Shown piece by piece: positions 26,188-36,366 of a stretch of DNA of 64,000 nt; position 1 is the stretch's first letter; each line of letters opens with the position of its first letter. This DNA is from Spirochaetes bacterium GWE1_32_154 (GTDB lineage: Bacteria; Spirochaetota; GWE2-31-10): assembly GCA_001829315.1 (NCBI GenBank), contig MIAY01000038.1, positions 18,198-82,197 of the forward strand, given 5' to 3'. A program made the translations under genes and the position numbers. A model generated the notes under the pieces. It saw only the letters and a program-made list of their open reading frames with translations, did no database searches and was not told the DNA's origin.

Positions 26188-28087
26188 GTGCTAATTTACC
26201 GCCTGATATTATTATTTCTCTATCTAATTTTGAAATCTCACATTTAAAAGAAACAGATTTTCCATCAATAGTACCGGTAATATCAGACTCTGAAAGAATT
26301 TCATTTTTAATATGTGGTAAATGTATTTTTGAATCAGTATTAATTAAGTCATAATCCCCGGCACTTTTAAATTCAAGTGGAACTATTCCAAAATTTATTA
26401 AATTTGCTTTATGTATTCGGGCAAATGATTTTACAATTACAGCTTGAATACCAAGATATTTAGGGGCAAGCGCGGCATGTTCTCTTGATGAGCCCTGTCC
26501 ATAATTTTCACCTGCAACAATAACACCGGTTTTTGCCGCTTTTGCTTTTTTATGAAAGTCAGGATCAAGTCTTTCAAATACAAATTCACTTATTTTTGGA
26601 ATGTCAGATCTGAAAGGTAATACTTTTGCACCAGCCGGCATAATATGATCGGTAGTAATATTATCACCTGTTTTAATTATTACCGTAGCATCAATCGATG
26701 CCGGTAATTCATTTTGTTCCGGTAATGGTTTTATACCCGGGCCTCGTTTTATAGTAATAGAATTCGGATCATTTGAAGGTGGTATAATCATTCTATCATC
26801 AATGATTATTTCAGAAGGCATTTTAAATTGTGGCATTGTTCCTAAATCTCTAGGGTCAGTTATTCTTCCATTGAGAGCAGCAATAGCAGCAACTTCAGGA
26901 CTCACTAAATAAACACCAGCATCAGGAGTTCCGCTTCTTCCTTCAAAATTTCTATTAAATGTCCGTAATGATATCGCTTTTGAATTTGGTGCTGCTCCCA
27001 TCCCTATACAAGGTCCGCATGCAGACTCTAATATTCGCGCACCGGCGTCAATCAGTTTTGTTAGTGTGCCGTCTTTTGAGATCATTGAGAAAACCTGTTT
27101 TGAACCGGGTGCAATTAATAAAGATGTGTTTCTGGCAATTGTTTTACCATTAAGTATTTGTCCGACAATCCATAAGTCTCTATAACTTGAATTTGTACAA
27201 CTTCCTATAACGACCTGGTCAACAGAAATATCTTCCAATTCAGTGATTGGTTGTACAAGGTCGGGTGAATGGGGGCACGATGCCATTGGAGACAGTTTTG
27301 ATAATTCTATTTCAATAACTTCGTCATAATCAGCATCTTTGTCAGCTTCAATTGCAATATAGTCATGTTCTCTTTGTTGCAGTGTTAAAAACTCTTTAGT
27401 CATTTCATCAGAAGGGAATATTGATGTCGTAGCACCAAGTTCTGCTCCCATATTAGTTATTGTTGCTCTTTCCGGAACTGAAAGTGATTTTACTCCAGGT
27501 CCAAAATATTCAAAAATCGCTCCAACGCCGCCTTTTACTGTTTTAATTCTTAGAATTTCAAGTATTACATCTTTTGCCGATACCCATGGATTTAATTTTC
27601 CTGTCAGTTTTACACCTATAACCTTTGGCGTTTTGAGATAAAAAGGTTCCCCGGCCATTGCACAGGCAACATCCAGACCACCAGCACCTATTGCGATCAT
27701 TCCAATACCACCACCGGTTGGTGTGTGTGAATCTGAACCAAGAAGAGTTCTTCCCGGTTTCCCAAATCGTTCAAGATTAACCTGATGACAAATCCCGTTA
27801 CCGGGTCTTGAAAACCAGATACCGTGTTTCGCAGCAACCGATTGGAGATACAAGTGATCATCCATATTTCTAAAGTCAGATTGTAATGTATTGTGGTCGA
27901 CATAACTGACTGATATTTCTGTTTGAACTTTTGGGATTCCCATCGCTTCAAATTGTAAATAGGCAAGGGTACCTGTTGCGTCCTGTGTGAGGGTTGCATC
28001 TATTAAAATTCCGATTTCAGAACCTTTTTCGTATTTTCCGTCCATTATATGCGGTTCTATTACTTTTTGTGTCAGAGTTTTTCCCAT
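26156..28087 (-). CDS. acn: Aconitate hydratase (mitochondrial-type, short form)
   Basis: This 643-aa enzyme interconverts citrate and isocitrate with a [4Fe-4S] cluster. Cluster cysteines are in IGSCTNSSY and the ACGPCIGMG pair; SDSHTPTGGGIGM and GENYGQGSSREHAALAP (swivel-domain active site) are also present. The order is domains 1-3, a linker near residue 440, then domain 4. The length matches the short aconitases of anaerobes rather than the ~890-aa AcnA type. AGGAG lies eight bases before the start. The App1-like phosphatase gene ends 4 bases upstream and DUF402 overlaps downstream, so it sits in a three-gene minus-strand operon. Related hydro-lyases cannot be wholly excluded. Confidence 0.93.
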   Translation of the reverse strand: MGKTLTQKVIEPHIMDGKYEKGSEIGILIDATLTQDATGTLAYLQFEAMGIPKVQTEISVSYVDHNTLQSDFRNMDDHLYLQSVAAKHGIWFSRPGNGICHQVNLERFGKPGRTLLGSDSHTPTGGGIGMIAIGAGGLDVACAMAGEPFYLKTPKVIGVKLTGKLNPWVSAKDVILEILRIKTVKGGVGAIFEYFGPGVKSLSVPERATITNMGAELGATTSIFPSDEMTKEFLTLQQREHDYIAIEADKDADYDEVIEIELSKLSPMASCPHSPDLVQPITELEDISVDQVVIGSCTNSSYRDLWIVGQILNGKTIARNTSLLIAPGSKQVFSMISKDGTLTKLIDAGARILESACGPCIGMGAAPNSKAISLRTFNRNFEGRSGTPDAGVYLVSPEVAAIAALNGRITDPRDLGTMPQFKMPSEIIIDDRMIIPPSNDPNSITIKRGPGIKPLPEQNELPASIDATVIIKTGDNITTDHIMPAGAKVLPFRSDIPKISEFVFERLDPDFHKKAKAAKTGVIVAGENYGQGSSREHAALAPKYLGIQAVIVKSFARIHKANLINFGIVPLEFKSAGDYDLINTDSKIHLPHIKNEILSESDITGTIDGKSVSFKCEISKLDREIIISGGKLAHVRIKFNNGK

Positions 28088-28091
28088 ACTA

Positions 28092-28859
28092 TCAGCTCCT
28101 GTTTATAAATTTATCTTTAAATAGTTGTTCTATACCAAGCCATGATTTTACTGTGTAATATAAATTATTTTCCTGAGAATATGAACTGTTTCTTTTTGAA
28201 ACAATCGGATGAATTATTTTGATTGCATTAAGATTATGGTGTAAATATGCTTTTATATCAGATTTTAAATCACCAATTCCAATTCCATTAGGGTTAATCG
28301 ACACAATTTTATCAAGTGCTTTTACTTTATATTGTTTTAATTGTAATGATGTTTCATTTTTTCTGGAAAGCATCGGGCCATCCGGGAATGCATTTTTTTT
28401 TATCCATAATTTTGTTAATTTTGTATAACAATGATATCTGCCAGTTAAATATATAATTTTAAAATAGGGTGATAAGTTATTTAATATTGAACAGGAATTT
28501 AAAATCATTTTCATATGGAGTAAATTATTGGTTATATAACCATATAATGATGTAGCAGACACTGTAAAATCAATGTCACAAATAATATAAGGAGTTATAT
28601 GATCAAGTCTCATTATTGTAAGTGGAAAAGTAAAAGGCCCCGGTTTTGTGGCTATTTCAACAGTTAATTCTACTAAGTCATTATCAAATTCCGGAAGAAT
28701 TATTTTGTTACCGCAATCATTATATTTTGTTTGATGAATAATGTTCGAACCATGATATATTGTAACTACTGAGCCGATAAGTTTTTTGTCATTTTTTGAA
28801 TTAAATATAATTTCAGGTTTTTCACCTTTTTTTACGATTACATCACTGTAATTAATCAT
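28092..28859 (-). CDS. HAD-type phosphatase resembling App1/LNS2 phosphatidate phosphatases
   Basis: The C-terminal part has HAD motifs in the App1/lipin arrangement: ICDIDFTVSATS (DxDxT), IYLTGRYHC (Thr motif II), then NAFPDGPMLSRK and a Lys-rich stretch, and GIGDLKSDIKAY for motif III/IV. The N-terminal ~90 residues are beta-rich. In fungal App1 this combination dephosphorylates phosphatidate or diacylglycerol pyrophosphate, so lipid phosphate turnover is the best guess. Start: an ATG at 28859 with GGGTG close upstream; a GTG at 28865 is also possible. It is the first gene of the unit with aconitase and DUF402. Confidence 0.72.
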   Translation of the reverse strand: MINYSDVIVKKGEKPEIIFNSKNDKKLIGSVVTIYHGSNIIHQTKYNDCGNKIILPEFDNDLVELTVEIATKPGPFTFPLTIMRLDHITPYIICDIDFTVSATSLYGYITNNLLHMKMILNSCSILNNLSPYFKIIYLTGRYHCYTKLTKLWIKKNAFPDGPMLSRKNETSLQLKQYKVKALDKIVSINPNGIGIGDLKSDIKAYLHHNLNAIKIIHPIVSKRNSSYSQENNLYYTVKSWLGIEQLFKDKFINRS

Positions 28860-29026
28860 AATCACCCGTTATATAATAAATTAAATTTTCCAAACATTTG
28901 ATGTATTACTACAACAAATGATATTTGAGATTCTGTAAGCAACTCCATGGTATATTAATGCATTGAATATGTTTTTTATTACAATATTTTTTTAAATTTT
29001 GCAAATTTATTAATAGAATTAAAAAA

Positions 29027-29755
29027 TTATTTAATGTTTTTTTGTAATTTGATCTTTTCATATGCATTGTTTATTTCTCTCATTTTTACTTCAGAAATAA
29101 TTCTTTCTTCATCAGAAAGATTTGCGTTCCGGTCGGGATGATATTGCATTGAAAGTTTTCTATATTGTTTTTTTATTGTATCAAATGTTTCTGTTTCGGA
29201 AATTTCTAATGTTTCATAAGGTGATTTTTCATTTTGTATTGTTCTTTTATTCTGTTGTTGATAATTACCGTTTCTTTCAAAATTAATGTGTACACCAAGC
29301 AATTCTGCTATATCTTTTAAGTTATTTAAATCTGTATCTTTATAGTCATATCGGTTTGAAATAATTGTAATTAAAAATTGTATTATTGAATATTTACTTT
29401 GAAGTGTCATTGTTGAGTTTATTTCACCGGTGGCAATTCGTAATTTTTCATAAGAAATTCCGCTGTTAATATGTAACTTAAAATTGTCCATAAAGATTTT
29501 TGCTCTATCGGAACCAAAAGTATTTATAGCAAAATGTTTAACATTTAAAACGGTGGATTTTGAGTTGTTCGTGCCAAGTGTAATCCATCCTGCTAAAATT
29601 GGTATAGTTCTTAATAGAACTGAATCGTCAAATCTATTATCATTAATATAAGTAAAATCCATCTTAGATATGATAAATCCTATGAAAATGCCAATCAGCA
29701 TTCCCGGTATACCGGCAATCATAAGTCCCATAAATCCCATAATAAAAATAATCAT
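29027..29755 (-). CDS. DjlA-like membrane-anchored J-domain protein
   Basis: A glycine-rich hydrophobic N-terminus (about residues 3-30) anchors this 242-aa protein. A TerB-like helical domain spans ~45-150, and a C-terminal J domain spans ~175-240 with the HPD motif in QYHPDRNANLS. It is expected to recruit DnaK to the inner membrane, as DjlA does. The start has AAGGTG close upstream. It is monocistronic, with a short palindromic repeat in the divergent upstream region. Confidence 0.85.
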   Translation of the reverse strand: MIIFIMGFMGLMIAGIPGMLIGIFIGFIISKMDFTYINDNRFDDSVLLRTIPILAGWITLGTNNSKSTVLNVKHFAINTFGSDRAKIFMDNFKLHINSGISYEKLRIATGEINSTMTLQSKYSIIQFLITIISNRYDYKDTDLNNLKDIAELLGVHINFERNGNYQQQNKRTIQNEKSPYETLEISETETFDTIKKQYRKLSMQYHPDRNANLSDEERIISEVKMREINNAYEKIKLQKNIK

Positions 29756-29802
29756 TTTTCACCTTACTCAATATGATGTTTCAATAAAAAGTACAAAATA
29801 AC

Positions 29803-29849
29803 AAGCCTCATGTAAAAAATCAAGATAAAAAGAGTATTTTGCATGAGCT
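29803..29849 (+). repeat. Short palindromic repeat, copy 5 (47 bp)
   Basis: AAGCCTCATGTAAAAAATC, a loop, then GTATTTTGCATGAGCT form a hairpin. The loop AAGATAAAAAGAGTA matches the right-hand module of the long elements in plus orientation. The arms use the CTCATG/CATGAG version found in copy 6. It lies between divergent genes and could be transcribed with neither. Confidence 0.72.
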
Positions 29850-29928
29850 ATACCATAATATAATTTTAATTATTTTATGGTATTTTTTATGATTTTTTAC
29901 ATTTTGATATTTAAAAAAATAGATTAAT

Positions 29929-29957
29929 TTGTTAAAATTACTTAACAAAAATGTTAT
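29929..29957 (+). promoter_or_regulatory. Possible promoter with overlapping inverted repeat
   Basis: TTGTTA and TGTTAT are 17 bases apart. The -35 hexamer is part of a perfect 7-bp inverted repeat, TTGTTAA-AATTAC-TTAACAA (29929-29948), that could be an operator for the barrel-protein operon that follows. Confidence 0.35.
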
Positions 29958-29981
29958 GATTATGCATTTTGAGGAAAATGA

Positions 29982-30755
29982 ATGGGTAAATCTTTTTTTT
30001 ATATATTAATTTTATTTTTTTCGTTTGAAACACTCTTTGCATATAGGGAGAATAGCATTGATAGATTTACTTTTTCAAAAAAAAGTTTACTCTATGATTT
30101 TAGAACTATTGATTTTGAATCCTATATTATACTTGAAATGAATAAAGGGTTTGGCGAGTACGCTTTTGGTAAATATGTAATAGGTTTTGAAATATCAACT
30201 TTAATTAATCCCTATTACTCATTATTATTCAGATATGATACAAAAATCCTGGAAAAAACATCTATTATCAACAGGATGAAAATTTTACCTTTTCTGCATA
30301 TAATTTCAGGGTATACATTCTGGAATTATTCAGAATACAGTATTAATGAACATAATCTTTATCTTCATACCGATATAAGGCTTTCTATATTAAAGTATGC
30401 ACGAATATCATTATCCGGTGGACCGGGGGTTAAAATAGTTGATTTAAATACAAATGATTTTTCATTTAATTATAAAACTGATTATTTTACACAAATTATT
30501 CTTTCATGGCGGTTATCGTTTAATTTTTTTATAACTAAATATTTTCATACTGCTGTTGAAATCTCTAATTTATACGACAATGATCAAATTTCATTAGGTG
30601 CATTACAATTGGAATCTAAAAATACCTTTTATCCCTCCAAAAGATATGGTTTTGTTCTTGATTATGGGGTGGGGTTTGCCGGAAGCGGTTCAGTCTCCGG
30701 CTTTATAAACAGATTCTGGATTTCATTTGGAGGATTTTATCGTCATGAAATATAA
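29982..30755 (+). CDS. Exported protein, probable outer-membrane beta-barrel
   Basis: A cleavable signal peptide (about residues 1-20, ending ETLFA) is followed by ~235 residues of alternating hydrophobic/polar strands rich in Tyr, Phe, Asn and Gly, ending in an aromatic-rich FWISFGGFYRHEI. This is the look of a small beta-barrel outer-membrane protein; no family is recognised. GAGG lies seven bases before the start. The following phosphoesterase lipoprotein gene overlaps its end by 11 bases. Confidence 0.68.
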   Translation: MGKSFFYILILFFSFETLFAYRENSIDRFTFSKKSLLYDFRTIDFESYIILEMNKGFGEYAFGKYVIGFEISTLINPYYSLLFRYDTKILEKTSIINRMKILPFLHIISGYTFWNYSEYSINEHNLYLHTDIRLSILKYARISLSGGPGVKIVDLNTNDFSFNYKTDYFTQIILSWRLSFNFFITKYFHTAVEISNLYDNDQISLGALQLESKNTFYPSKRYGFVLDYGVGFAGSGSVSGFINRFWISFGGFYRHEI

Positions 30756-31569
30756 TCTGTTGCTTTTTATTTTCATGGGTATTATTTCCTGTGATTATTT
30801 TGATCCGAAAACATTTTTTTATACAAATCCTGTTGATAGCAGATTTGATTCAAACATTCAATTAGAAAAAATTAAAGCTCCGGTTTTAATTGATGAAAAT
30901 AATTATAATTTTCTTGTTATTTCTGATACACATTATTATCAAACAGATCTTAATTATTTTGATTCTATACAAAAATATGTAAACGAATATCAAATCGAAT
31001 TTGTTGTAGTTTGTGGTGACATAACTCAGGCCGGGATGGAATATAGTTTTCAATTAGCCGTAAAAGATTTTCAGCGTGTAAGTATTCCGGTGTATGCAGT
31101 TTTTGGTAATCATGATTTAAGTAATAACGGCTTTTCATTATTCAGTACCTATTTTGGTAGAACAATGTATGATTTTAGTTTCGGTGATACATATATGGTT
31201 TTTTTAGATACTGCAAATGGTATTTTAGGTGATAAACAAAAGAAATGGTACAAATCAATACTAAATGAAAATAAAAAAAGTAATATATTTGTGTTTAATC
31301 ACTTTACACTATTTGATGACCTGTTTCAAACTCCCACTGCAATGCCATATCCAGAAGAAACGTATTTTTTTACAAATATTAATGATCAGTATAATATTGA
31401 TTATTTTATTACCGGTCATCTTCATCGATTTGATGATCGAACTGTTCGTGATGTGAAATATCTTTCGTTAGCAGCCCCTTTAAGTTCTTACGGCAAAGCA
31501 GTATTGTTTATTGTTACTGGTAATGATATTTCATATCAAATTGTTGATGCAGTTTTTGATGATCGTTAA
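30745..31569 (+). CDS. Calcineurin-like metallophosphoesterase lipoprotein
   Basis: The protein starts MKYNLLLFIFMGIISC, a lipoprotein signal with Cys at about 16. The metallophosphoesterase motifs are in order: SDTHYYQ (DxH), VCGDITQAG (GDxxx), FGNHD (GNHD), FNHFT and TGHLHR (GHxH), so all metal ligands are present. It should hydrolyse a phosphomonoester or diester outside the cytoplasm. The ATG at 30745 lies inside the end of the preceding gene with GGAGG eleven bases upstream; a TTG at 30727 would destroy the signal peptide and is rejected. It ends 4 bases into the convergent lipoprotein gene. Confidence 0.87.
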   Translation: MKYNLLLFIFMGIISCDYFDPKTFFYTNPVDSRFDSNIQLEKIKAPVLIDENNYNFLVISDTHYYQTDLNYFDSIQKYVNEYQIEFVVVCGDITQAGMEYSFQLAVKDFQRVSIPVYAVFGNHDLSNNGFSLFSTYFGRTMYDFSFGDTYMVFLDTANGILGDKQKKWYKSILNENKKSNIFVFNHFTLFDDLFQTPTAMPYPEETYFFTNINDQYNIDYFITGHLHRFDDRTVRDVKYLSLAAPLSSYGKAVLFIVTGNDISYQIVDAVFDDR

Positions 31570-32219
31570 TCATCTGTTTGATCTTTTTTATTGATTAGAT
31601 TTTCGTCATCAAACATGAACAGTATAGAGTTATACGTTTTGTAAAAATAATTTGAGTTTTCTTCGTAATTACGTTCTTCTATCCAGAAATCCAAACGAAT
31701 ATTGTAAGTAGAAATGGTAAAGAAAATTGAGTCAAAAATATAAATGTTATTATTATTAAGAGTAACTTTCATTATTGTTTGATAAGCCATAAAATTATCA
31801 AGGTAAATAAATTCAGTTTTTATGTATTCCGGCTTGAAACGAGATACTAAAGATGAACCTGCATTTTTTAGTTTTTCAAAGTACACATCACCGGTTAGAT
31901 TGGATTTATCAATTGTTGCTCTGACTCCGGATTTAAGTGTTTCATTATAACCAGCAAATAATAATTCACTGTCTTTAGTATTAAATGAATCTGCATACTC
32001 TTTTTCAAAACTATCAAAATGAATGTAATCTGTTTTTAAAGACCAGTCATTATCAAAAAACATCGTAAGATTCAGGAAATGGTTTGTATATGTATTATCT
32101 TGATATTCATCAGGAAAATTATTTCCTGATGAAATAGATTCTACTACTTTACTATCACTTTTACAATTAAGAATAAAAATGATCATAAGTGCTAATAAAT
32201 AAAACTTTATATTTTTCAT
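31566..32219 (-). CDS. Uncharacterised lipoprotein
   Basis: This 217-aa protein has a lipoprotein signal with lipobox IFILNC (Cys at about 19), then a polar, aromatic-rich mature region with alternating strands. No family is recognised. Its start overlaps the stop of the O-antigen ligase-like gene (ATGA), so the two are coupled and may serve the same envelope process. It overlaps the convergent phosphoesterase gene by 4 bases. Confidence 0.75.
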   Translation of the reverse strand: MKNIKFYLLALMIIFILNCKSDSKVVESISSGNNFPDEYQDNTYTNHFLNLTMFFDNDWSLKTDYIHFDSFEKEYADSFNTKDSELLFAGYNETLKSGVRATIDKSNLTGDVYFEKLKNAGSSLVSRFKPEYIKTEFIYLDNFMAYQTIMKVTLNNNNIYIFDSIFFTISTYNIRLDFWIEERNYEENSNYFYKTYNSILFMFDDENLINKKDQTDD

Positions 32220-34600
32220 TGATATAAAAACCCTGAAACGGTATGTATAAAATTTTTAATATTTGTATCGATTAATGCCGTATTATCACCGGCTTTAAGT
32301 ATTTCTGTTACTAATAATTCTATAGATTCATTGTTAATAGTAAAGATATATCCTTCATTTTGAGCAATTGCACTTGTTTCAGAGTTGCTGAATTGTATAA
32401 TTACTTTTTCTTTTACAACTCTACTATTTTTTGCATATTGTAATAATAAAGATGCCTCAATAACTTCTTTAATTCGCGATGGCATTTCATTTTGAATATT
32501 AAGTCGATTAAGTAGCGATAATCGTTGTAGATGATTATTGTAGTTAAGGTAATTATTATTTATGCTTTTACCGAGATCACTAAGCATTATTCTATAGTTA
32601 TTAATTATGAGAGGCTCGAGGTCTTTATCATTTTCATCTATATATTTTGTTGTTAAGAATGCATTATAATCGCTTATAAGTTTGACTCTTTTACTCCATA
32701 AGTCCTGGTAATCAGGTATGATACTTTGAAGGGTTGATAAATCTGCTATTGCTTTATTAAAGTAAGTAATAATATTTTTTTCATTTTCAATTCTTGATTC
32801 TTTATTATTTATATATTCATTAATGAGCTTTGTTACTACTGAAGAATGATATTCAAATCGTATTGTCCATGCATAAGGGTTTTCTTTCATATATTGAACA
32901 GCTTTTTCAAGGTATTCTTCTCTATTTTGATATTTAATAAAAGAGTTCATTATATTATTTTCTGACATGAAAACAGGTTTAAACATCAATCCAGCACCCA
33001 CCATTAAAATAATACAAATAAATAAAAATATTTTCATGTTTAATTCATATTGTTTCATTAACCATTTACTTTCTTTTTTTCCGGATTCTTTAATAATAAA
33101 AACTGCTAAACCAATGAGTGTATAGAATGCAATCATTGTCACACTCATTCTGAGAGATAAATCAAATATCTGTTGTAATAAAACTGCTATAATTCCTGTA
33201 ATTGTACCAAGAGCTGAGTATCTTAGAACTTTAGTATTAGCATGGGAAACAAATATAGAAATAAGTTTGTATGTTATGAATGAAATTAAGGATACAAATA
33301 ATAGTATACTTACAATCCCGCCTTCACCAAGAAGTTCGACAAATTCATTGTGAGAATGTTTAAATGAATTACTTGATGAGTATATATAAAAATATTTTGA
33401 AATATATTGAAAAGATGCTGCATATACGGTACCCAAGCCTGCTCCGGTTATCGGATGTTTTAAGAAAAGATTCCATGCAGGTGTCCAGCCGTTCAATCTG
33501 TCATACAAAGCAAATAATGGTGCTTTTGTTTTCGTTACAAGTCTCGGTGCTAATGTTTTAAATAATTCAGGAGCATTGATAAGTAATATAATTGGAAGAA
33601 TGAATAATATTAAGAAAGTTAAACTTATAAGGATAATTTTGGTTAATCTATTAAGTTTAGTTGATGTTAAAATGATAGATGGAAAAACTATAAAAATAAT
33701 TGATAAATATATACCAAAAAAAGCTGAAGTTGTCTGGGTTAAAATTAGTGGAAATGTACCTGCAATTGCTCCAAAAAAACAGATAATCGATAAATAATTA
33801 TTAATAAATTTCTTTTTCCTGTCATATAAAGCAAACCCCGATAAAAAAGCTAGTGGTAATAAAGCTATTAAATACGCAGCAAGGTAATTGGTATTTCCAA
33901 ATGTTAATGGTGGCCTGTATTGTGATAGAATTTTAGTCGGATTAACAATGGTATAATAATGAGATTTTTTTAGAAGTGAATGAATTGTGCTTTTTTGACT
34001 GCCTGATAAACTTCTATTTACCCTATAAGAGCCGGATTGTAATCTGTAATATTGATTGAGGTTTTTATATTCATCCGGTGACAGGTTTTTCGATAATTGC
34101 TGTTCCATAACAAGATTATCAATTCTATTAGGATAGGTATAATAATTAATAAATTCAAAACCGGCGATTGATGATAGTATAATAAGAAATACAGGGATTA
34201 ATATGAATATTTTTTTTAAATCATTTTCATTTTTAAAATACAAATAGGTAAAAAAAGCAAATATAAGTAATGATGCATAATTTGCTAAATAATAATTTCT
34301 ATCATAACTGATTTCGCCTGAAAAATATGAAACAATATATTGAATAAAAAAGATTAAAAAAAACAGACCGAAAAATATCGTTAATCGTTCCAATTTAACT
34401 TTTTTTTCTTCATAATTATCAATGAAATAATATATAATCATAATAAATGCTGAAATTATGATAAGTAGTGTTTTAAAAACTTTTTGATGATAGGTCATAG
34501 TTTCAGTTTTTATCAATCCGATAAGAAATAATAATATGAAAGGGATATAACCGGATTTATTTTCTGAAAATTCTGATTGTTGTAATTTATTTTTTGCCAT
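32216..34600 (-). CDS. O-antigen ligase/polymerase (Wzy_C) family membrane protein
   Basis: This 794-aa protein has about twelve hydrophobic helices in residues 15-540 and a large soluble C-terminal part (~545-794) with TPR-like helices. The Wzy_C motif is visible as SFKHSHNEFVELLGEGG in a periplasmic loop near residue 415, preceded by LKHPITGAGLGTVY; conserved Arg/Gly-rich loops come earlier. The family includes WaaL ligases, Wzy polymerases and protein O-oligosaccharyltransferases, and substrate cannot be told from sequence. AGGA precedes the ATG. A lipoprotein gene follows with a 4-base overlap. Confidence 0.85.
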   Translation of the reverse strand: MAKNKLQQSEFSENKSGYIPFILLFLIGLIKTETMTYHQKVFKTLLIIISAFIMIIYYFIDNYEEKKVKLERLTIFFGLFFLIFFIQYIVSYFSGEISYDRNYYLANYASLLIFAFFTYLYFKNENDLKKIFILIPVFLIILSSIAGFEFINYYTYPNRIDNLVMEQQLSKNLSPDEYKNLNQYYRLQSGSYRVNRSLSGSQKSTIHSLLKKSHYYTIVNPTKILSQYRPPLTFGNTNYLAAYLIALLPLAFLSGFALYDRKKKFINNYLSIICFFGAIAGTFPLILTQTTSAFFGIYLSIIFIVFPSIILTSTKLNRLTKIILISLTFLILFILPIILLINAPELFKTLAPRLVTKTKAPLFALYDRLNGWTPAWNLFLKHPITGAGLGTVYAASFQYISKYFYIYSSSNSFKHSHNEFVELLGEGGIVSILLFVSLISFITYKLISIFVSHANTKVLRYSALGTITGIIAVLLQQIFDLSLRMSVTMIAFYTLIGLAVFIIKESGKKESKWLMKQYELNMKIFLFICIILMVGAGLMFKPVFMSENNIMNSFIKYQNREEYLEKAVQYMKENPYAWTIRFEYHSSVVTKLINEYINNKESRIENEKNIITYFNKAIADLSTLQSIIPDYQDLWSKRVKLISDYNAFLTTKYIDENDKDLEPLIINNYRIMLSDLGKSINNNYLNYNNHLQRLSLLNRLNIQNEMPSRIKEVIEASLLLQYAKNSRVVKEKVIIQFSNSETSAIAQNEGYIFTINNESIELLVTEILKAGDNTALIDTNIKNFIHTVSGFLYQ

Positions 34601-34687
34601 TTATTCCTGCTTATACTTAAATTTCAAAACGATTAGTAATTTAAACTGTTAATGATAATTTGTAAAGAGCTTATTCACAAAAAAATA

Positions 34688-35890
34688 TTAAATATTTTTT
34701 TCTTTTAATGGTAATGATATGATAAATTGAGCGCCTCCGGATGGTTTATTTATTGCTTTAATATTTCCATTATGTGCTAATATAATTTTTTTTGAAATAT
34801 ACAAACCTAATCCGTCACCATCAATCGGAGAATCATCATCAGATCTGTAGAATTTAGTAAAAATAACATCTTCCTCACCGGGTGGTATTCCATCACCCGT
34901 ATCTTCTATTGAAATAAAATAAATCTGGTCATCATTGAATGTTTTTAATGTTATTGTACTGTTTTTGCCATATTTAATTGAATTTGAAAAAAGATTACTA
35001 AGCACTTCGTACATTTTATCTTCATCAATTTCTAATTCTTCGATATCTGACAGATTATGAAATTCAAATTGAATGTTTTTTGATTGTGAAATAAGTGTAC
35101 AGTCATTTGATATTTTTCCAAGAAACGTTTTTACATTAATTCTGCATGGTTTAATTTGTGATATATCCGGTATTTTTTTTAATGATTGAAGTGTTACATG
35201 AATCATTCTATTAAGAATATCTACTTGTGAAATGATAAAGTTAAGGTTTTCATTTGTGGACTTTTTATCATATATTGGATTATACATCATCATTTCTGAA
35301 ATTGACCTAATTCCAGTTAGTGGTGTTTTAAAATCATGGGTTACTGCACTTATAAAGTTATCTTTAGCTTCATCAATGCGTTTTAATTCATTATTCTGTG
35401 TTTCATAAGTATATATTTTATTGGTGATTTCTTTATTCTGTTTCTCAAAAAAATCTTTTTTTTGTTTTAAATCAAGATTTTTTTTACTTAATTTTGCAGC
35501 AGCTCCAATTCTTGCAAGAATTTCAATATTTTTAAATGGTTTTAATATAAAATCGGTAGCCTCTAAATCAAAACATTCTTTAATTATGTCTAAATCATTG
35601 ATCGCTGTCAGGAAGATGATTGGAATATAATCGAATTCTGAATTGGTTTTAAGTTGTCGTAAACATTCAAGTCCATTCATAACAGGCATCATAACATCCA
35701 TCAAAATAACCGAAGGAATTACTTTTGAATTGAGTAAGTTTAAACATTCTAATCCATTATACGCTGAAATTACCCGGTATCCACTCATTTCAAGAATTGT
35801 TTTTGTCATAATTTGTGTCATTTCATCATCTTCAACGATTATTATTAATGTTTTTTCGTTTTCAGTTGATGTTGATTCTATTTTATTCAC
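34688..35890 (-). CDS. Soluble receiver-histidine kinase hybrid
   Basis: A receiver domain (about 12-130: VEDDE, Asp in LMDVMMP, Lys in LKPFK) is followed by a coiled linker. HisKA has AVTHDFKTPL (phospho-His) and HATPase has LSNLFSNSIKYG, DTGDGI and DGDGLGLYIS. There is no membrane segment, so it is a cytoplasmic kinase whose activity is likely set by phosphorylation of its own receiver. The start is a GTG overlapping the last codons of ispF by 8 bases with no strong Shine-Dalgarno, consistent with translational coupling. That link to the isoprenoid genes is probably positional only. Confidence 0.9.
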   Translation of the reverse strand: MNKIESTSTENEKTLIIIVEDDEMTQIMTKTILEMSGYRVISAYNGLECLNLLNSKVIPSVILMDVMMPVMNGLECLRQLKTNSEFDYIPIIFLTAINDLDIIKECFDLEATDFILKPFKNIEILARIGAAAKLSKKNLDLKQKKDFFEKQNKEITNKIYTYETQNNELKRIDEAKDNFISAVTHDFKTPLTGIRSISEMMMYNPIYDKKSTNENLNFIISQVDILNRMIHVTLQSLKKIPDISQIKPCRINVKTFLGKISNDCTLISQSKNIQFEFHNLSDIEELEIDEDKMYEVLSNLFSNSIKYGKNSTITLKTFNDDQIYFISIEDTGDGIPPGEEDVIFTKFYRSDDDSPIDGDGLGLYISKKIILAHNGNIKAINKPSGGAQFIISLPLKEKNI

Positions 35891-36365
35891 CCCGTTTAAT
35901 TAATACTGCACAAAAAACTTCAACAGCTTTTCCTTTACCTGCACTATCCATACATTCTTTTGTTTTACCTTTGATCGAAATGCGCTCTTTTGGTAACCCG
36001 GTTAATTGAGAAAGTTTTTCTTTAATTATATCTTTATACGTGCCAATTTTTGGTTTTTGACAGATAATAGTTGCATCGATGTTAATGAGTTGATATTTTT
36101 CATTTGTCAGCATCGTCATTGTTTTTTGTAATAATAAAGATGAATCAATTCCTTTATAGGCCGGGTCATTATCGGGAAAATAAGAGCCGATATCCCCAAA
36201 TCCACCTGCACCAAGAAGAGCATCGATTAACGCATGAATAAGCACATCTCCATCAGAGTGCGCAAGAAAACCTTTAGAATAGGGAATTTCAATGTTTCCA
36301 AGAATAAATTTTCTATTTCTGACAAGTTTATGTATATCGTATCCTAAACCGGTATATATATCCAA
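35883..36365 (-). CDS. ispF: 2-C-methyl-D-erythritol 2,4-cyclodiphosphate synthase
   Basis: This 160-aa MEP-pathway enzyme converts CDP-ME 2-phosphate to MEcPP with release of CMP. The metal site is GYDIHK (Asp and His) with the second His in AHSDGDVLIHALIDALLG. GDIGSYFPD and SIKGKTKE are the substrate and trimer motifs. The start is TTG with GGAGG eight bases upstream, which lies in the last codons of ispD one base away. It is a separate IspF rather than a fused IspDF. Confidence 0.95.
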   Translation of the reverse strand: MDIYTGLGYDIHKLVRNRKFILGNIEIPYSKGFLAHSDGDVLIHALIDALLGAGGFGDIGSYFPDNDPAYKGIDSSLLLQKTMTMLTNEKYQLINIDATIICQKPKIGTYKDIIKEKLSQLTGLPKERISIKGKTKECMDSAGKGKAVEVFCAVLIKRGE

Positions 36366-36366
36366 A